Shown here piece by piece: positions 8,159 through 15,637 of a DNA stretch of 45,505 nucleotides. Position 1 is the first letter of the stretch; each line of letters begins with the position of its first letter. A program made the position numbers and the translations under genes. A model generated the notes under the pieces. The model was not told the origin of the DNA. It saw only the letters and a list, made by a program, of their open reading frames with translations, and did no database searches. Location: contig CAMCMZ010000028.1 of assembly GCA_945876185.1 (NCBI GenBank), positions 1-45,505 of the forward strand, given 5' to 3'. This DNA comes from Candidatus Kuenenia stuttgartensis. Lineage in GTDB: Bacteria; Planctomycetota; UBA11346.

Positions 8159-10461
8159 TGCGTTTTGAGGAGCCAGTTGACCTGCCACGCGAATTGCCGC
8201 AATCCCTGGCCCAGACGTTCGCCGGCGCGAACCGCGATGGCCTCGTCGGTGCCCGCGCCTTGGGCCGGGGTGAGGTCGATGAGTGGCAGGCCCTGGGTCA
8301 GCCATTCCTGCCGGACCTTGGCCCAGGCGCCAAGATACAGCGCCGGGTCGGTGCCGGGCGCGGCCACCGCCGGTCCGATCGCCAGCACCGGCAGCATGCC
8401 GCCGCGCACCTTCATCGGATTGCCCTGCATGATCGCCTTGCGCTGCTGCTGCGCCCAGGCCAGAACCTCGTCGATGCGGTCGAAGCCGCCGGCGCGGTCG
8501 CTGACCAGGGCGACCAGGCTGGTGACGGCGTTGTCGATCGGGGCGACCTCCGGCTTGAACTGGAAGGTTTCCCACATCGTCGCCGCATACGCCAGGCGCG
8601 AGGTCGGGATCTGCTCGGGTCGGGTGCCCAGCGCGCGGGCGGTGGCGTCGCGCAGCGGCTGCCATTGCTCCGGCAGTTCGCCGACGACGCAGACCTGGCC
8701 TGGATCCAGCGACACCCGGCCCGCCCGCATGCGCCGGCGCGGCGTGATCTCGTTCAGCCGGGCAGTGAGGGCAGCGCGCCAGCGCTCATCCGCCACTACG
8801 TCGCCGGCGATGAGGGGCGACGGCAGCAGAGGCAGGTCGCGCACCGCTGGGGCGTGGCCCGCGACCAGCACCACATTGCCCAGCAGAAAACCTCGATCGC
8901 TGGGGAAACGGTCTACGTCGTCCAGACGCAGGGTGAGCGTCACCGGCGGCGGCGCGCCCGGTGGCCCGCCCGCAGCGACCACCTGCGGCAGCGCGATGGC
9001 GAAGACCTGCCAGGACGCGTCCGCATCGAAGGTCAGCGCGGCCAAGGGCAACGCGGTCTTGCCGCCCGGCGCGATGACCCGCACGTTCAGGCCCTGCCGC
9101 TTGGGATAGGCCCGGTGAAGCGCCAGCACCACGCCGCCACCGAGAGTCTTCGCGGTGGGGATCTCAATGGTCAGCGCGTGGCGGTCGGCGACGCCGGCCC
9201 GGCTGCGGTGGAAGACGCCCATGCCCGCCGGCCAGGGTGATGGTAGCGTCACCGATCCATCGAGCGGTTCCGGTCGCTGGCCGGACACCGACGGAACCCA
9301 AGCCTCGACCGTGCCCACCTCGACCTTGGGGACCATCGGCGGCAGCTTGAGGTCCTCCGGCGGCTTGGTCACCGGAGCGGTGATCGGAGGTTCGGGCGGA
9401 GTCGCGACCGCAGTCGGCGGGTTGGTCGGCGCCGAAACGGGCGGAACCGGCGGTTGCCCGGGCAGCTGGGCCGGCGCTGGCGGGGGGGTCTGCGGTGGTT
9501 GCGGCGGCGTTTGCTGTGGAGTCGGCGGCGGTTTGAACAAGGCATCCTGGCGGGCTGCGGCCAGACGCAGGCGGGTGGCGGCGGCACGGTCGTTGATGTC
9601 GCGGAAGTCGCCGCTGTTTGGGATCAGGGTCTCGGCGAAGAGGGTGCGGGCGTCGTTCAGGCGGCCCTCGGTGATCGCGGCATCGATCAGGTCGAAACGC
9701 AGGTTCAGCGCGCGGCGGACCTCGTCATCGATCGCCTTCATCACCTCGCCCGGGCAGGTGGGATCGGCCTTGGCCTTGGCCCAGGCTTGGAGCGGATCGG
9801 CGGGATAGGTCGCTCGGGTCGGGCCCTGGGTCGGCACGGGCGCGCCATCCGTCGCGGTCGGGGTGATGGCGGGCTTCGGTGGTGACGGCGGCGATGTGTG
9901 GTCGGTCAGCAGCACCCAGGCCAGGCTGCCGACCGTCAGCAGGCCGAGGCCCAGGCCGACCCGGATCGCCAGAGTGCGGGTCTGGTCCGGGCGCGGCGGC
10001 TGCGTCGGCGCCAAGACTGGCTTGTCCGGCGGCTTTGGCTGGGACTTGCGGATCGCGCTGCTGCCGCGTTCGCGCACGACCTTTTCAATTTTTTCCGATA
10101 CCGGCTTTTCCGCAGCGATGGTGGGGGCCTCTGAGGCCGGCACCTTGGCCGGCAGGGGCGGCGCTGCGAAAAGCTGGTGGTTCGCCAGGGCGCGCCGGTG
10201 CTGATTGATCATGCCGGCGGTCGAGAACGAGAAGAGGCGCCCGATCTTCACCCGGGCATCGGTCACGGTGTAGGTGACCGCGCTCAGGCCCTTCATCGCC
10301 CGGACCTGGTTGATGCTCAGCTGGGCGGCGGTGGGCAACGTGTCGACGCAGAGCGGGCAGATGATCTCGCCGTTGATCCGCACGGCGAGACCCAGGCCCA
10401 GTTCGTCGGCGGTGACCAGCGCACCGCAGCGCTGGCATGGAACGGTCGAGTCGGGGTCCAT
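8155..10461 (-). CDS. Zinc-ribbon, single-span membrane protein with proline-rich linker
   Basis: I do not recognise this 768-residue protein as a named family. The N-terminus has a zinc-ribbon-like pair, 'CQRC' and 'CPLC', about 25 residues apart, followed by about 60 residues containing helix-like segments. A membrane span lies near residues 170-190 ('VGLGLGLLTVGSLAWVLL'). Next come a coiled region with alanine/arginine-rich helices (about 215-300), a strongly proline-rich linker (about 300-370), a beta-rich domain (about 380-530) and a final alpha/beta domain. The end '...AIAVRAGERLGQGLRQF' and the preceding 'LPVLAIGPAV', 'GLPLIDLTP' segments suggest an SGNH-like fold without its catalytic residues; this is a guess. 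The stop codon overlaps the hemC start by ATGA, so the two genes are co-translated. Confidence 0.75.
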   Translation of the reverse strand: MDPDSTVPCQRCGALVTADELGLGLAVRINGEIICPLCVDTLPTAAQLSINQVRAMKGLSAVTYTVTDARVKIGRLFSFSTAGMINQHRRALANHQLFAAPPLPAKVPASEAPTIAAEKPVSEKIEKVVRERGSSAIRKSQPKPPDKPVLAPTQPPRPDQTRTLAIRVGLGLGLLTVGSLAWVLLTDHTSPPSPPKPAITPTATDGAPVPTQGPTRATYPADPLQAWAKAKADPTCPGEVMKAIDDEVRRALNLRFDLIDAAITEGRLNDARTLFAETLIPNSGDFRDINDRAAATRLRLAAARQDALFKPPPTPQQTPPQPPQTPPPAPAQLPGQPPVPPVSAPTNPPTAVATPPEPPITAPVTKPPEDLKLPPMVPKVEVGTVEAWVPSVSGQRPEPLDGSVTLPSPWPAGMGVFHRSRAGVADRHALTIEIPTAKTLGGGVVLALHRAYPKRQGLNVRVIAPGGKTALPLAALTFDADASWQVFAIALPQVVAAGGPPGAPPPVTLTLRLDDVDRFPSDRGFLLGNVVLVAGHAPAVRDLPLLPSPLIAGDVVADERWRAALTARLNEITPRRRMRAGRVSLDPGQVCVVGELPEQWQPLRDATARALGTRPEQIPTSRLAYAATMWETFQFKPEVAPIDNAVTSLVALVSDRAGGFDRIDEVLAWAQQQRKAIMQGNPMKVRGGMLPVLAIGPAVAAPGTDPALYLGAWAKVRQEWLTQGLPLIDLTPAQGAGTDEAIAVRAGERLGQGLRQFAWQVNWLLKTQ

Positions 10462-10574
10462 GTGGGGCGAATGGGAGCGTGGACGGCGGTGCTCGCCCGG
10501 TCAACCGTCATGCGTCCCAAAGTCCGGCGCTGTCCTAATCGGCGCGGGGGACGGCCGAAACCTGCGCCGTGCGC

Positions 10575-12035
10575 TCAGCGCGACATCGGCGGCCACATCC
10601 GCATCGGCTCCAGGAACTCCTTGAGCACGCGCGGCAGGCGGCCGAGCAGATCGTCAGTCGTGTAACAGGGGCCAAGCTCCTGCCAGAGCTGGTCGCCGGC
10701 AGTGGTCAGCCAGAGGACGGCCATGCGGGCGGCGTCGAAGGGCAGGGCGCCGCGCGCCATCAGACCGGCGGCGAGGCCGGCGAGAACATCGCCGGTGCCG
10801 CCCACCGCCAGGCGCGGATTGCCACGGTGGTTGCGCTGCCAGCGCCAGCCGTCGGTGACCAGATCGACCGGGGCCTTGGCGAGGACGACCCGGTCGGGCC
10901 GGGCGAAGGCGTGGATGGCCTCTTCGCTCACGGTGTCGATGCCGAGCAGGCTGCGCGCCTCGCCACGGTGCGGGGTGATGAGCAGCCGGCCATCGCCGGG
11001 CGGCTGGTTGCGCATGGTCTCGGCCAAGACAGCGATGCCGTCGGCGTCGACCGCGATGGGTACGCCCATCTCCTGCGCCAGGCTGAACGACTGCTGGATC
11101 GCCTCGACGGTGCCGGCCTCGCGGCCAAGACCAGGTCCGATCAGCACTGCGCTCGCGCGCACCAGCAGCGGGGTCAGTTCATTGGGGTCGGCGGCACCCA
11201 GCCAAGGGCTTTGCTGGCGGTGAGCGACGATGGTGGGCGGCAACGGCGATTCGCCGGCGGTCCAGACGCGCACCAGGTCGCAGCCGGTCAACACCGCCGC
11301 TCGGGCGGCGAAGGACAGCGCGCCCGGGAAGATGCCGCCGCCGATCACCAGCAGTTCGCCGTGGGTGCCCTTGTGGCCGTTGCGTTTGAGCAGCGGGAAA
11401 TGCCGCAGGCAGGCGGGCTGGATCTCCTGCCAGGCGGCGGGCAGGATGCCAATGTCGACGGTCTTGGATTCAAGCGTGTAACTCTTCCCGTGCGCCGGCC
11501 GGACCAGCTCCTGTTTCGCCGCCTGGAGGCACACCGTCAGCGTCGCGTTGAGGCAGCCGTCAGAGCCCAGGCCGCTCGGCACGTCGGCGGCAAGGACCGG
11601 AGCCTTCAGTGCGCGCAGGGCGTTGATCGCGCTGGCGATGGGTTCGCGCGGCCTGCCCCGGGTGCCGGCACCGAGGATGGCGTCGATGATCAGAGCCGGC
11701 ATTTCGGTGGGGGCTGAGTCCAACCGTGCCACCGAGGTTGGCAGCCGGCGCGCGGCGGCTTCGCAGAGCGGGGTGTGCGGCGGTTGGATCGGCCAGACCG
11801 CTACCGTGCGGCCGGCCTCGGCCAGACGGCGGGCGCAGACGTAACCGTCACCGCCATTGTTGCCCGGCCCGCAGGCCACCAGCACCGGGCCCTGGGGCAC
11901 CAGGCGCTGCGCTTCGCGCGCCAGCAATTCGCCAGCGCGGTCCATGAGGATGGCGAGATCCTGGCCGAGCGCCGCCGCGGCCTCGTCGATGATCGCGGTT
12001 TCGCTCAATGGAACGACAGGTGGCGGCAGCGGCAT
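10575..12035 (-). CDS. nnr: Bifunctional NAD(P)H-hydrate epimerase / ADP-dependent NAD(P)H-hydrate dehydratase
   Basis: This is a metabolite-repair enzyme: the epimerase interconverts R- and S-NAD(P)HX, and the dehydratase restores NAD(P)H using ADP. The 486-residue protein shows both YjeF domains. In the N-terminal domain (about 1-205) 'CGPGNNGGDGYVCARRL' and 'ADVPSGLGSDG' are visible. In the C-terminal ribokinase-like domain (about 215-486) 'NGHKGTHGELLVIGG', 'LIGPGLGR', 'VDADGIAVLAE', 'LLITPHRGEARSLLG' and the phosphate-binding 'VGGTGDVLAGLAAGL' are visible. The length is normal for the fused form (about 490-500). It is divergent from the outer-membrane protein gene at 12198, with 162 bases between them and no convincing promoter boxes. 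Confidence 0.95.
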   Translation of the reverse strand: MPLPPPVVPLSETAIIDEAAAALGQDLAILMDRAGELLAREAQRLVPQGPVLVACGPGNNGGDGYVCARRLAEAGRTVAVWPIQPPHTPLCEAAARRLPTSVARLDSAPTEMPALIIDAILGAGTRGRPREPIASAINALRALKAPVLAADVPSGLGSDGCLNATLTVCLQAAKQELVRPAHGKSYTLESKTVDIGILPAAWQEIQPACLRHFPLLKRNGHKGTHGELLVIGGGIFPGALSFAARAAVLTGCDLVRVWTAGESPLPPTIVAHRQQSPWLGAADPNELTPLLVRASAVLIGPGLGREAGTVEAIQQSFSLAQEMGVPIAVDADGIAVLAETMRNQPPGDGRLLITPHRGEARSLLGIDTVSEEAIHAFARPDRVVLAKAPVDLVTDGWRWQRNHRGNPRLAVGGTGDVLAGLAAGLMARGALPFDAARMAVLWLTTAGDQLWQELGPCYTTDDLLGRLPRVLKEFLEPMRMWPPMSR

Positions 12036-12197
12036 GCCGGCATGATGCTGCGCCCACCGCCTTTGCCACAGGCGAGCGCATCGCCCGCCGGGTGTATCAA
12101 CCGGGGCACCGCTCGCAGGTGGGGTTCACCCATCAGGAGGGGGTCGCAACCCGCGTTTTCGGTGTCAGAATCACCCAACCCCATGGAGGATCCACTC

Positions 12198-12842
12198 ATG
12201 CGTCTCGTCCGCTTTCCTGCCCTCGCCGCCTGCGCTTTGGGCGTTGCCACCATCAGCGCCACGGTCAGCGCCACTGCCAGCGCCTCAGAGATCCGCCTCG
12301 GGGTGACCTACCCCGGCCAGACCGGCGAAATCACCAGCAATTCGACCCTGGGCGGCACCACCAGCAGCGGCGGCTGGTCGCAGGGCATGCGCGGCAACGT
12401 CGACTACCTGTGGACGATTCCGCTCGTCATCGTCGGATTCTCATTCGGGCCGGGCGTCTCGGTCGACACGCGCAAGGGCACGGCCGAAGGCAGTGACCTG
12501 GAATACCGGGCCTATTCCGGGCATCTTTCCGCCGGGCCGTACTTCGCCATCATCCCCAGCGTGCTGAAGCTGGAACTCATGGGTTTCGCCGGGGTCGGCA
12601 CGGCCGATCTCAAGGCGACCACATCCGGGACCAGCCAGAGCCAGTCCTCGCGCTACACCGAATACGGCGCCAACCTGAACGTGGTGGTTGCGGTGCCAGT
12701 GGTCGGACTTGAGGCCGGTGCCGGCGTGGGTTGGCTCTCGTCGACCAGCGACCAGCCCTCAACCAAGGGCGGCACGAATGTGCAGTACCAGGTGAAGAAC
12801 GGCGCGCCCACCTACAACATCTTCGTCGGCTACCGGTTCTAG
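12198..12842 (+). CDS. Outer-membrane beta-barrel protein (paralogue 1)
   Basis: This is a 214-residue exported protein. A signal peptide covers about residues 1-29 (basic start, hydrophobic core, Ala-rich end 'ATASAS'). The rest alternates polar and hydrophobic residues with many Gly and aromatic residues, as in beta-strands of a barrel, and ends in '...YNIFVGYRF'. A terminal phenylalanine in this setting is the usual signal for BAM-assisted insertion into the outer membrane. The start at 12198 is supported by GGAGGA 7 bases upstream; a possible ATG at 12183 would place the ribosome-binding site inside the gene. The next gene is a paralogue with the same architecture. The transported or bound molecule is unknown. 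Confidence 0.75.
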   Translation: MRLVRFPALAACALGVATISATVSATASASEIRLGVTYPGQTGEITSNSTLGGTTSSGGWSQGMRGNVDYLWTIPLVIVGFSFGPGVSVDTRKGTAEGSDLEYRAYSGHLSAGPYFAIIPSVLKLELMGFAGVGTADLKATTSGTSQSQSSRYTEYGANLNVVVAVPVVGLEAGAGVGWLSSTSDQPSTKGGTNVQYQVKNGAPTYNIFVGYRF

Positions 12843-12901
12843 TCGTTCCTCGCGTGAGCTGGACGCCGTCCTGCACGCCGGCTGCGTGTCACCCGGACCC
12901 C

Positions 12902-12928
12902 GTCGCCCGGCCGCAGGCGGCGGGCGAC
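12902..12928. terminator. GC-rich hairpin between the two outer-membrane protein genes
   Basis: GTCGCCCG (12902-12909) and CGGGCGAC (12921-12928) form a perfect 8-bp outer stem, with an inner CCGC/GCGG pairing. There is no T-run, so it may be a transcript-stabilising or attenuating hairpin rather than a true terminator. Confidence 0.35.
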
Positions 12929-12991
12929 ACGGCCCGTCCATCGCCATCCTGCGGCAGCCCCGCCGTGCGTCCCGGCCGCAAGGAACCCGTC

Positions 12992-13720
12992 ATGAACCGT
13001 CAGACCACCGCCTCCGTTTCCGTGTTCTCGGCCCTCGCCGGCGCCGCCACCCTGATGCTCAGCGGATTCGGACCTGCGCTCGCTGCCAGTGATGACGACA
13101 CCCGCTTCACTGACCTGCGTTTTTCTGCCACCCTGGCCGGGCGGCGGGGTGAGATCAGCTCCAGTGGCGTGACCAATATCGATGACAAGAGCGCCTGGGA
13201 TACCGCCTTCCGCTTCAGCGCCGACTGGATCCGCGGGCTGGGTCATGACGGCCTCGGCCTCGCCCTCGGTTTCGGGGTCTCCTATGACGATCGTTCCCGC
13301 ACGCCGCAGTCGGGCGCCGGCTACGGCCTGCCCGGCTACAACGGCAATCAGGCCTATGGAGCGAACTACCAGTACCGCGCCATTGTTCCCCGCTTCGAAC
13401 TCGGCCCCTATCTGCGGATTTCCCGGTTCCTCAACCTGGAACTGATCGGCCACGCCGGCTACGGCCTCGCCACCTTGCAGATCGAGAACAACCAGACCGG
13501 CGGGCGCGCCTACTCCGACACCGCCCCGGTGCGCTGCTTCGGCGCCGACCTCAACCTGATCTTCGCCGAGAGCTACGAGGATCCGTTCCTCGGCGTCTCC
13601 TTCGGCTGGCTCGGCATGGACAGCAAGCACCAGATCAAGTCGCCGACCTCAGGCACCGGCACCTACCACGTGAAGAGCGGCGACATCAACGCGTCGTTCA
13701 TCGTCGGCTACCGGTTCTGA
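12992..13720 (+). CDS. Outer-membrane beta-barrel protein (paralogue 2)
   Basis: This 242-residue protein has a signal peptide (about 1-32, ending 'GPALAAS') and a Gly/aromatic-rich body with alternating strand patterns, such as 'DGLGLALGFGVSYDD' and 'LGPYLRISRFLNLELIGHAGYGLATL'. It ends in 'NASFIVGYRF', matching the end of the preceding gene. Both proteins share the early segment with 'GxxGEI(S/T)S' and the central 'GPY' followed by 'LxLELxGxAGxG'. They are diverged tandem duplicates. AAGGAA lies about 8 bases before ATG 12992. The two genes are 149 bases apart on the same strand and are probably co-expressed. The gene is convergent with the beta-propeller gene ending at 13753. Confidence 0.75.
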   Translation: MNRQTTASVSVFSALAGAATLMLSGFGPALAASDDDTRFTDLRFSATLAGRRGEISSSGVTNIDDKSAWDTAFRFSADWIRGLGHDGLGLALGFGVSYDDRSRTPQSGAGYGLPGYNGNQAYGANYQYRAIVPRFELGPYLRISRFLNLELIGHAGYGLATLQIENNQTGGRAYSDTAPVRCFGADLNLIFAESYEDPFLGVSFGWLGMDSKHQIKSPTSGTGTYHVKSGDINASFIVGYRF

Positions 13721-13752
13721 ACCGGCCGAAATCCGGGTCAGGGCGGTGCGGC

Positions 13753-15126
13753 TCAGGGCTTCGACTCTGGTCCCGGTTTATCCAGCGCACTGAGTTCGTA
13801 GCAGAACAGTTCCATTCCCCGGCGCAGGTACAAACGTCCAGCGCACCACATCGGATGGGTCAGGCAGAGGCCTTTTCCAGGCAAGCTGAATCCAGCCTGA
13901 TACTGCAATCGTTTTTGCGGATCCGGCGATGGTGTGCACAGTTGGATACTGCCGTTTTCGCCCAGGATGATGACCTGCGACCCGACGCGCAGGAATGAAC
14001 TGCGGCGGAAGGCCGGATCGCGCCAGCGCAAAGCCCCGCTGGCGAGCTCCAGGCACCAAGCCCCGGCGTGGTCGTAACCCGCCCCGTACAGGAAACCGTC
14101 GATGGCGATGGGACCACCGTGCAGGTTGTCGGCGATGCCTTCGCGCCACACCTGATTGACGCTGAAGGCGCCATCGTCTGCACGTGTGATGCGATACCCT
14201 TCGCTGCCGTGGCGATAGCCGGACGACACCCAGAGGATCCCATGCACCAACTGCGGGATTTCACAGTTCTCGGCAAACTGATTGGCGTGGCGATGGGTCC
14301 ACAGCAGCCGACCGGTGGCGGCTTCGACCCCGACCACGTTGCGCGTCATCATGGTGACGAACTGGCGCACGCCGGCGATCTCAATCAGGTTGCCCGAGGC
14401 GTTGGACGCGGTGTCGGGGACCTTGCGCGCCTCGTCCAGGATGCCGGCGCAGCGCCAGCGCTCCTTGCCATCATTGGCATCCAGGGCCGTGATCTGCGCC
14501 TGCGCACCGCCCGGTTGGCAGTACAGGACACCGTCCGCAACGAGGACCGATTCGCTGTAGCCCCATTCGTTGGGACGACCCAAGAAATCCTGGTCGAGGT
14601 TGCGGTGCCAAAGCGGAGTTCCGTCCGCGAGCCGATAGGCCGCCAGCCGGCCGGCATGGCCAAGATGGTAGACCGTCCCGTCGGCGATGGTCGGGGTCGC
14701 GCGGCTGCCGCCGTAACCCGTGGCCCACTTCCGCTTGCCCGGTTCCGGTTTCCATGCCCCCGGACCATTTGCTTGCCGCCAGAGCAATTTTCCATCAGGG
14801 CCGAACGCCATGACCCGGGTCTCATCCTCGACGACGCCGGCGGTCACGAGGGTTCTCCCGGACACGACCACGCCGGCATAGCCCTGGCCGCACTCGGTGG
14901 ATTTCCAGGCGAGCGCGGGACCTTCCTTGGGCCAGGCGGCGATGGTTCCGATCGTGATTGCATGGCCATCGCGGCCGGGTCCGCGGAAGCAGGGCCAGGA
15001 GTCCTCAGCGACCAGGGATGACAACGACACCAGCGCCATGACAAGAAGGCCAGGGGCAGGGAAACGATCCGACCAGTCGGCCGAGGGGGTGATCGTGCTG
15101 TCGTGATGGAAGTCTGGAAGTCGCAT
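13753..15126 (-). CDS. PQQ-binding-like beta-propeller repeat protein (BamB-like)
   Basis: This is an exported beta-propeller protein of 457 residues from the chosen start (MRLPDF, ATG 15126, with GTGGAA about 12 bases upstream). The frame extends 16 residues further without a better site. A hydrophobic export segment ('LLVMALVSLSSLVAE') is followed directly by 'SWPCFRGPGRDGHA', the signature that opens many planctomycete PQQ-like propeller proteins. Several propeller blades are visible as 'G-x-LLWRQ', 'DGTPLWHRNLD', 'DGKERWRCAG', 'TGRLLWTHRH' and 'SGALRWRDPA'. The PQQ-type fold is clear, but nothing shows that PQQ is bound or that it is a dehydrogenase. It probably acts in the periplasm as a binding or scaffold protein. 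Confidence 0.85.
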   Translation of the reverse strand: MRLPDFHHDSTITPSADWSDRFPAPGLLVMALVSLSSLVAEDSWPCFRGPGRDGHAITIGTIAAWPKEGPALAWKSTECGQGYAGVVVSGRTLVTAGVVEDETRVMAFGPDGKLLWRQANGPGAWKPEPGKRKWATGYGGSRATPTIADGTVYHLGHAGRLAAYRLADGTPLWHRNLDQDFLGRPNEWGYSESVLVADGVLYCQPGGAQAQITALDANDGKERWRCAGILDEARKVPDTASNASGNLIEIAGVRQFVTMMTRNVVGVEAATGRLLWTHRHANQFAENCEIPQLVHGILWVSSGYRHGSEGYRITRADDGAFSVNQVWREGIADNLHGGPIAIDGFLYGAGYDHAGAWCLELASGALRWRDPAFRRSSFLRVGSQVIILGENGSIQLCTPSPDPQKRLQYQAGFSLPGKGLCLTHPMWCAGRLYLRRGMELFCYELSALDKPGPESKP

Positions 15127-15218
15127 GCGTCGCTGTTTTTCCACGTTGCGGCACAGGCCGGTGAAACAAGCCACCGCTGGTCACGGGACCGGGTCGGCCA
15201 CGGTGAAGGTGACCTCGG

Positions 15219-15365
15219 ATGATGGTGAGCCTGGAAGTCCCACCGCCCGGCCTGGTGGTGGGCCAACGCAAACCGGTGGTGGCCATCAATGCCGCCGGCT
15301 TCGAGATCCGGGCCGGCCCGGACGGCAAGCCGATCCTGGTGCAGAAGGCGGACCGCTCACCCTGA
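15219..15365 (+). pseudogene. Short orphan coding remnant (48 codons)
   Basis: An ATG-started frame encodes MMVSLEVPPPGLVVGQ and continues to a stop at 15365, with ordinary codon usage for this genome ('VVAINAAGFEIRAGPDGKP'). Upstream in the same frame there are several stops. It ends two bases before the stop of the AraC fragment on the other strand. It may be the surviving 3' end of a lost gene; the family is not recognised. Confidence 0.35.
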
Positions 15366-15367
15366 GC

Positions 15368-15628
15368 TCATCCTCGGCGGAACGACCGTGGCGGCCCGCC
15401 GGCGACCCGCTTGAACATGCGCGAGAACTGGAAGGCCGAACAGAACCCCGTCGCTTCCGCGATCTCCGCCAGCGGGGCGTCCGGGCGTGCCACCAGCAAC
15501 GCCTTGGCGGCGGCGATGCGCGCCTGCATGCGGTAGGCGGTGACGGACATCCCGGTGGCCCGGCGGAAAGCCCGGCGGAAACGGTCATGGGGTTGATCCA
15601 CGGCAGCCGCAACCTGGGCGGGGGGGCC
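15368..15628 (-). pseudogene. AraC-family transcription regulator, C-terminal HTH fragment
   Basis: The last about 86 codons of an AraC/XylS regulator are present. They include the end of the first helix-turn-helix ('DRFRRAFRRATGMSVTAYR'), the linker helix ('MQARIAAAKALLVA') and the second helix-turn-helix ('LAEIAEATGFCSAFQFSRM', then 'FKRVAGGPPRSF'). The homology starts near 'PPAQVAAAV' at about 15628. Beyond that the minus-strand frame is only the antisense of the alpha-galactosidase gene, so the ligand-binding half and the first helix are missing. A complete AraC protein has about 290 residues. The fragment is therefore a truncated remnant, although the open frame could in principle still be expressed. 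Confidence 0.75.
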
Positions 15629-15637
15629 AAATGGCAC

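Noticed and set aside
15125-15637. N-terminal extension of the GH27 frame back to 15125
   Set aside because: The added residues are Arg/Gly-rich nonsense and are antisense to the AraC fragment and the beta-propeller start.
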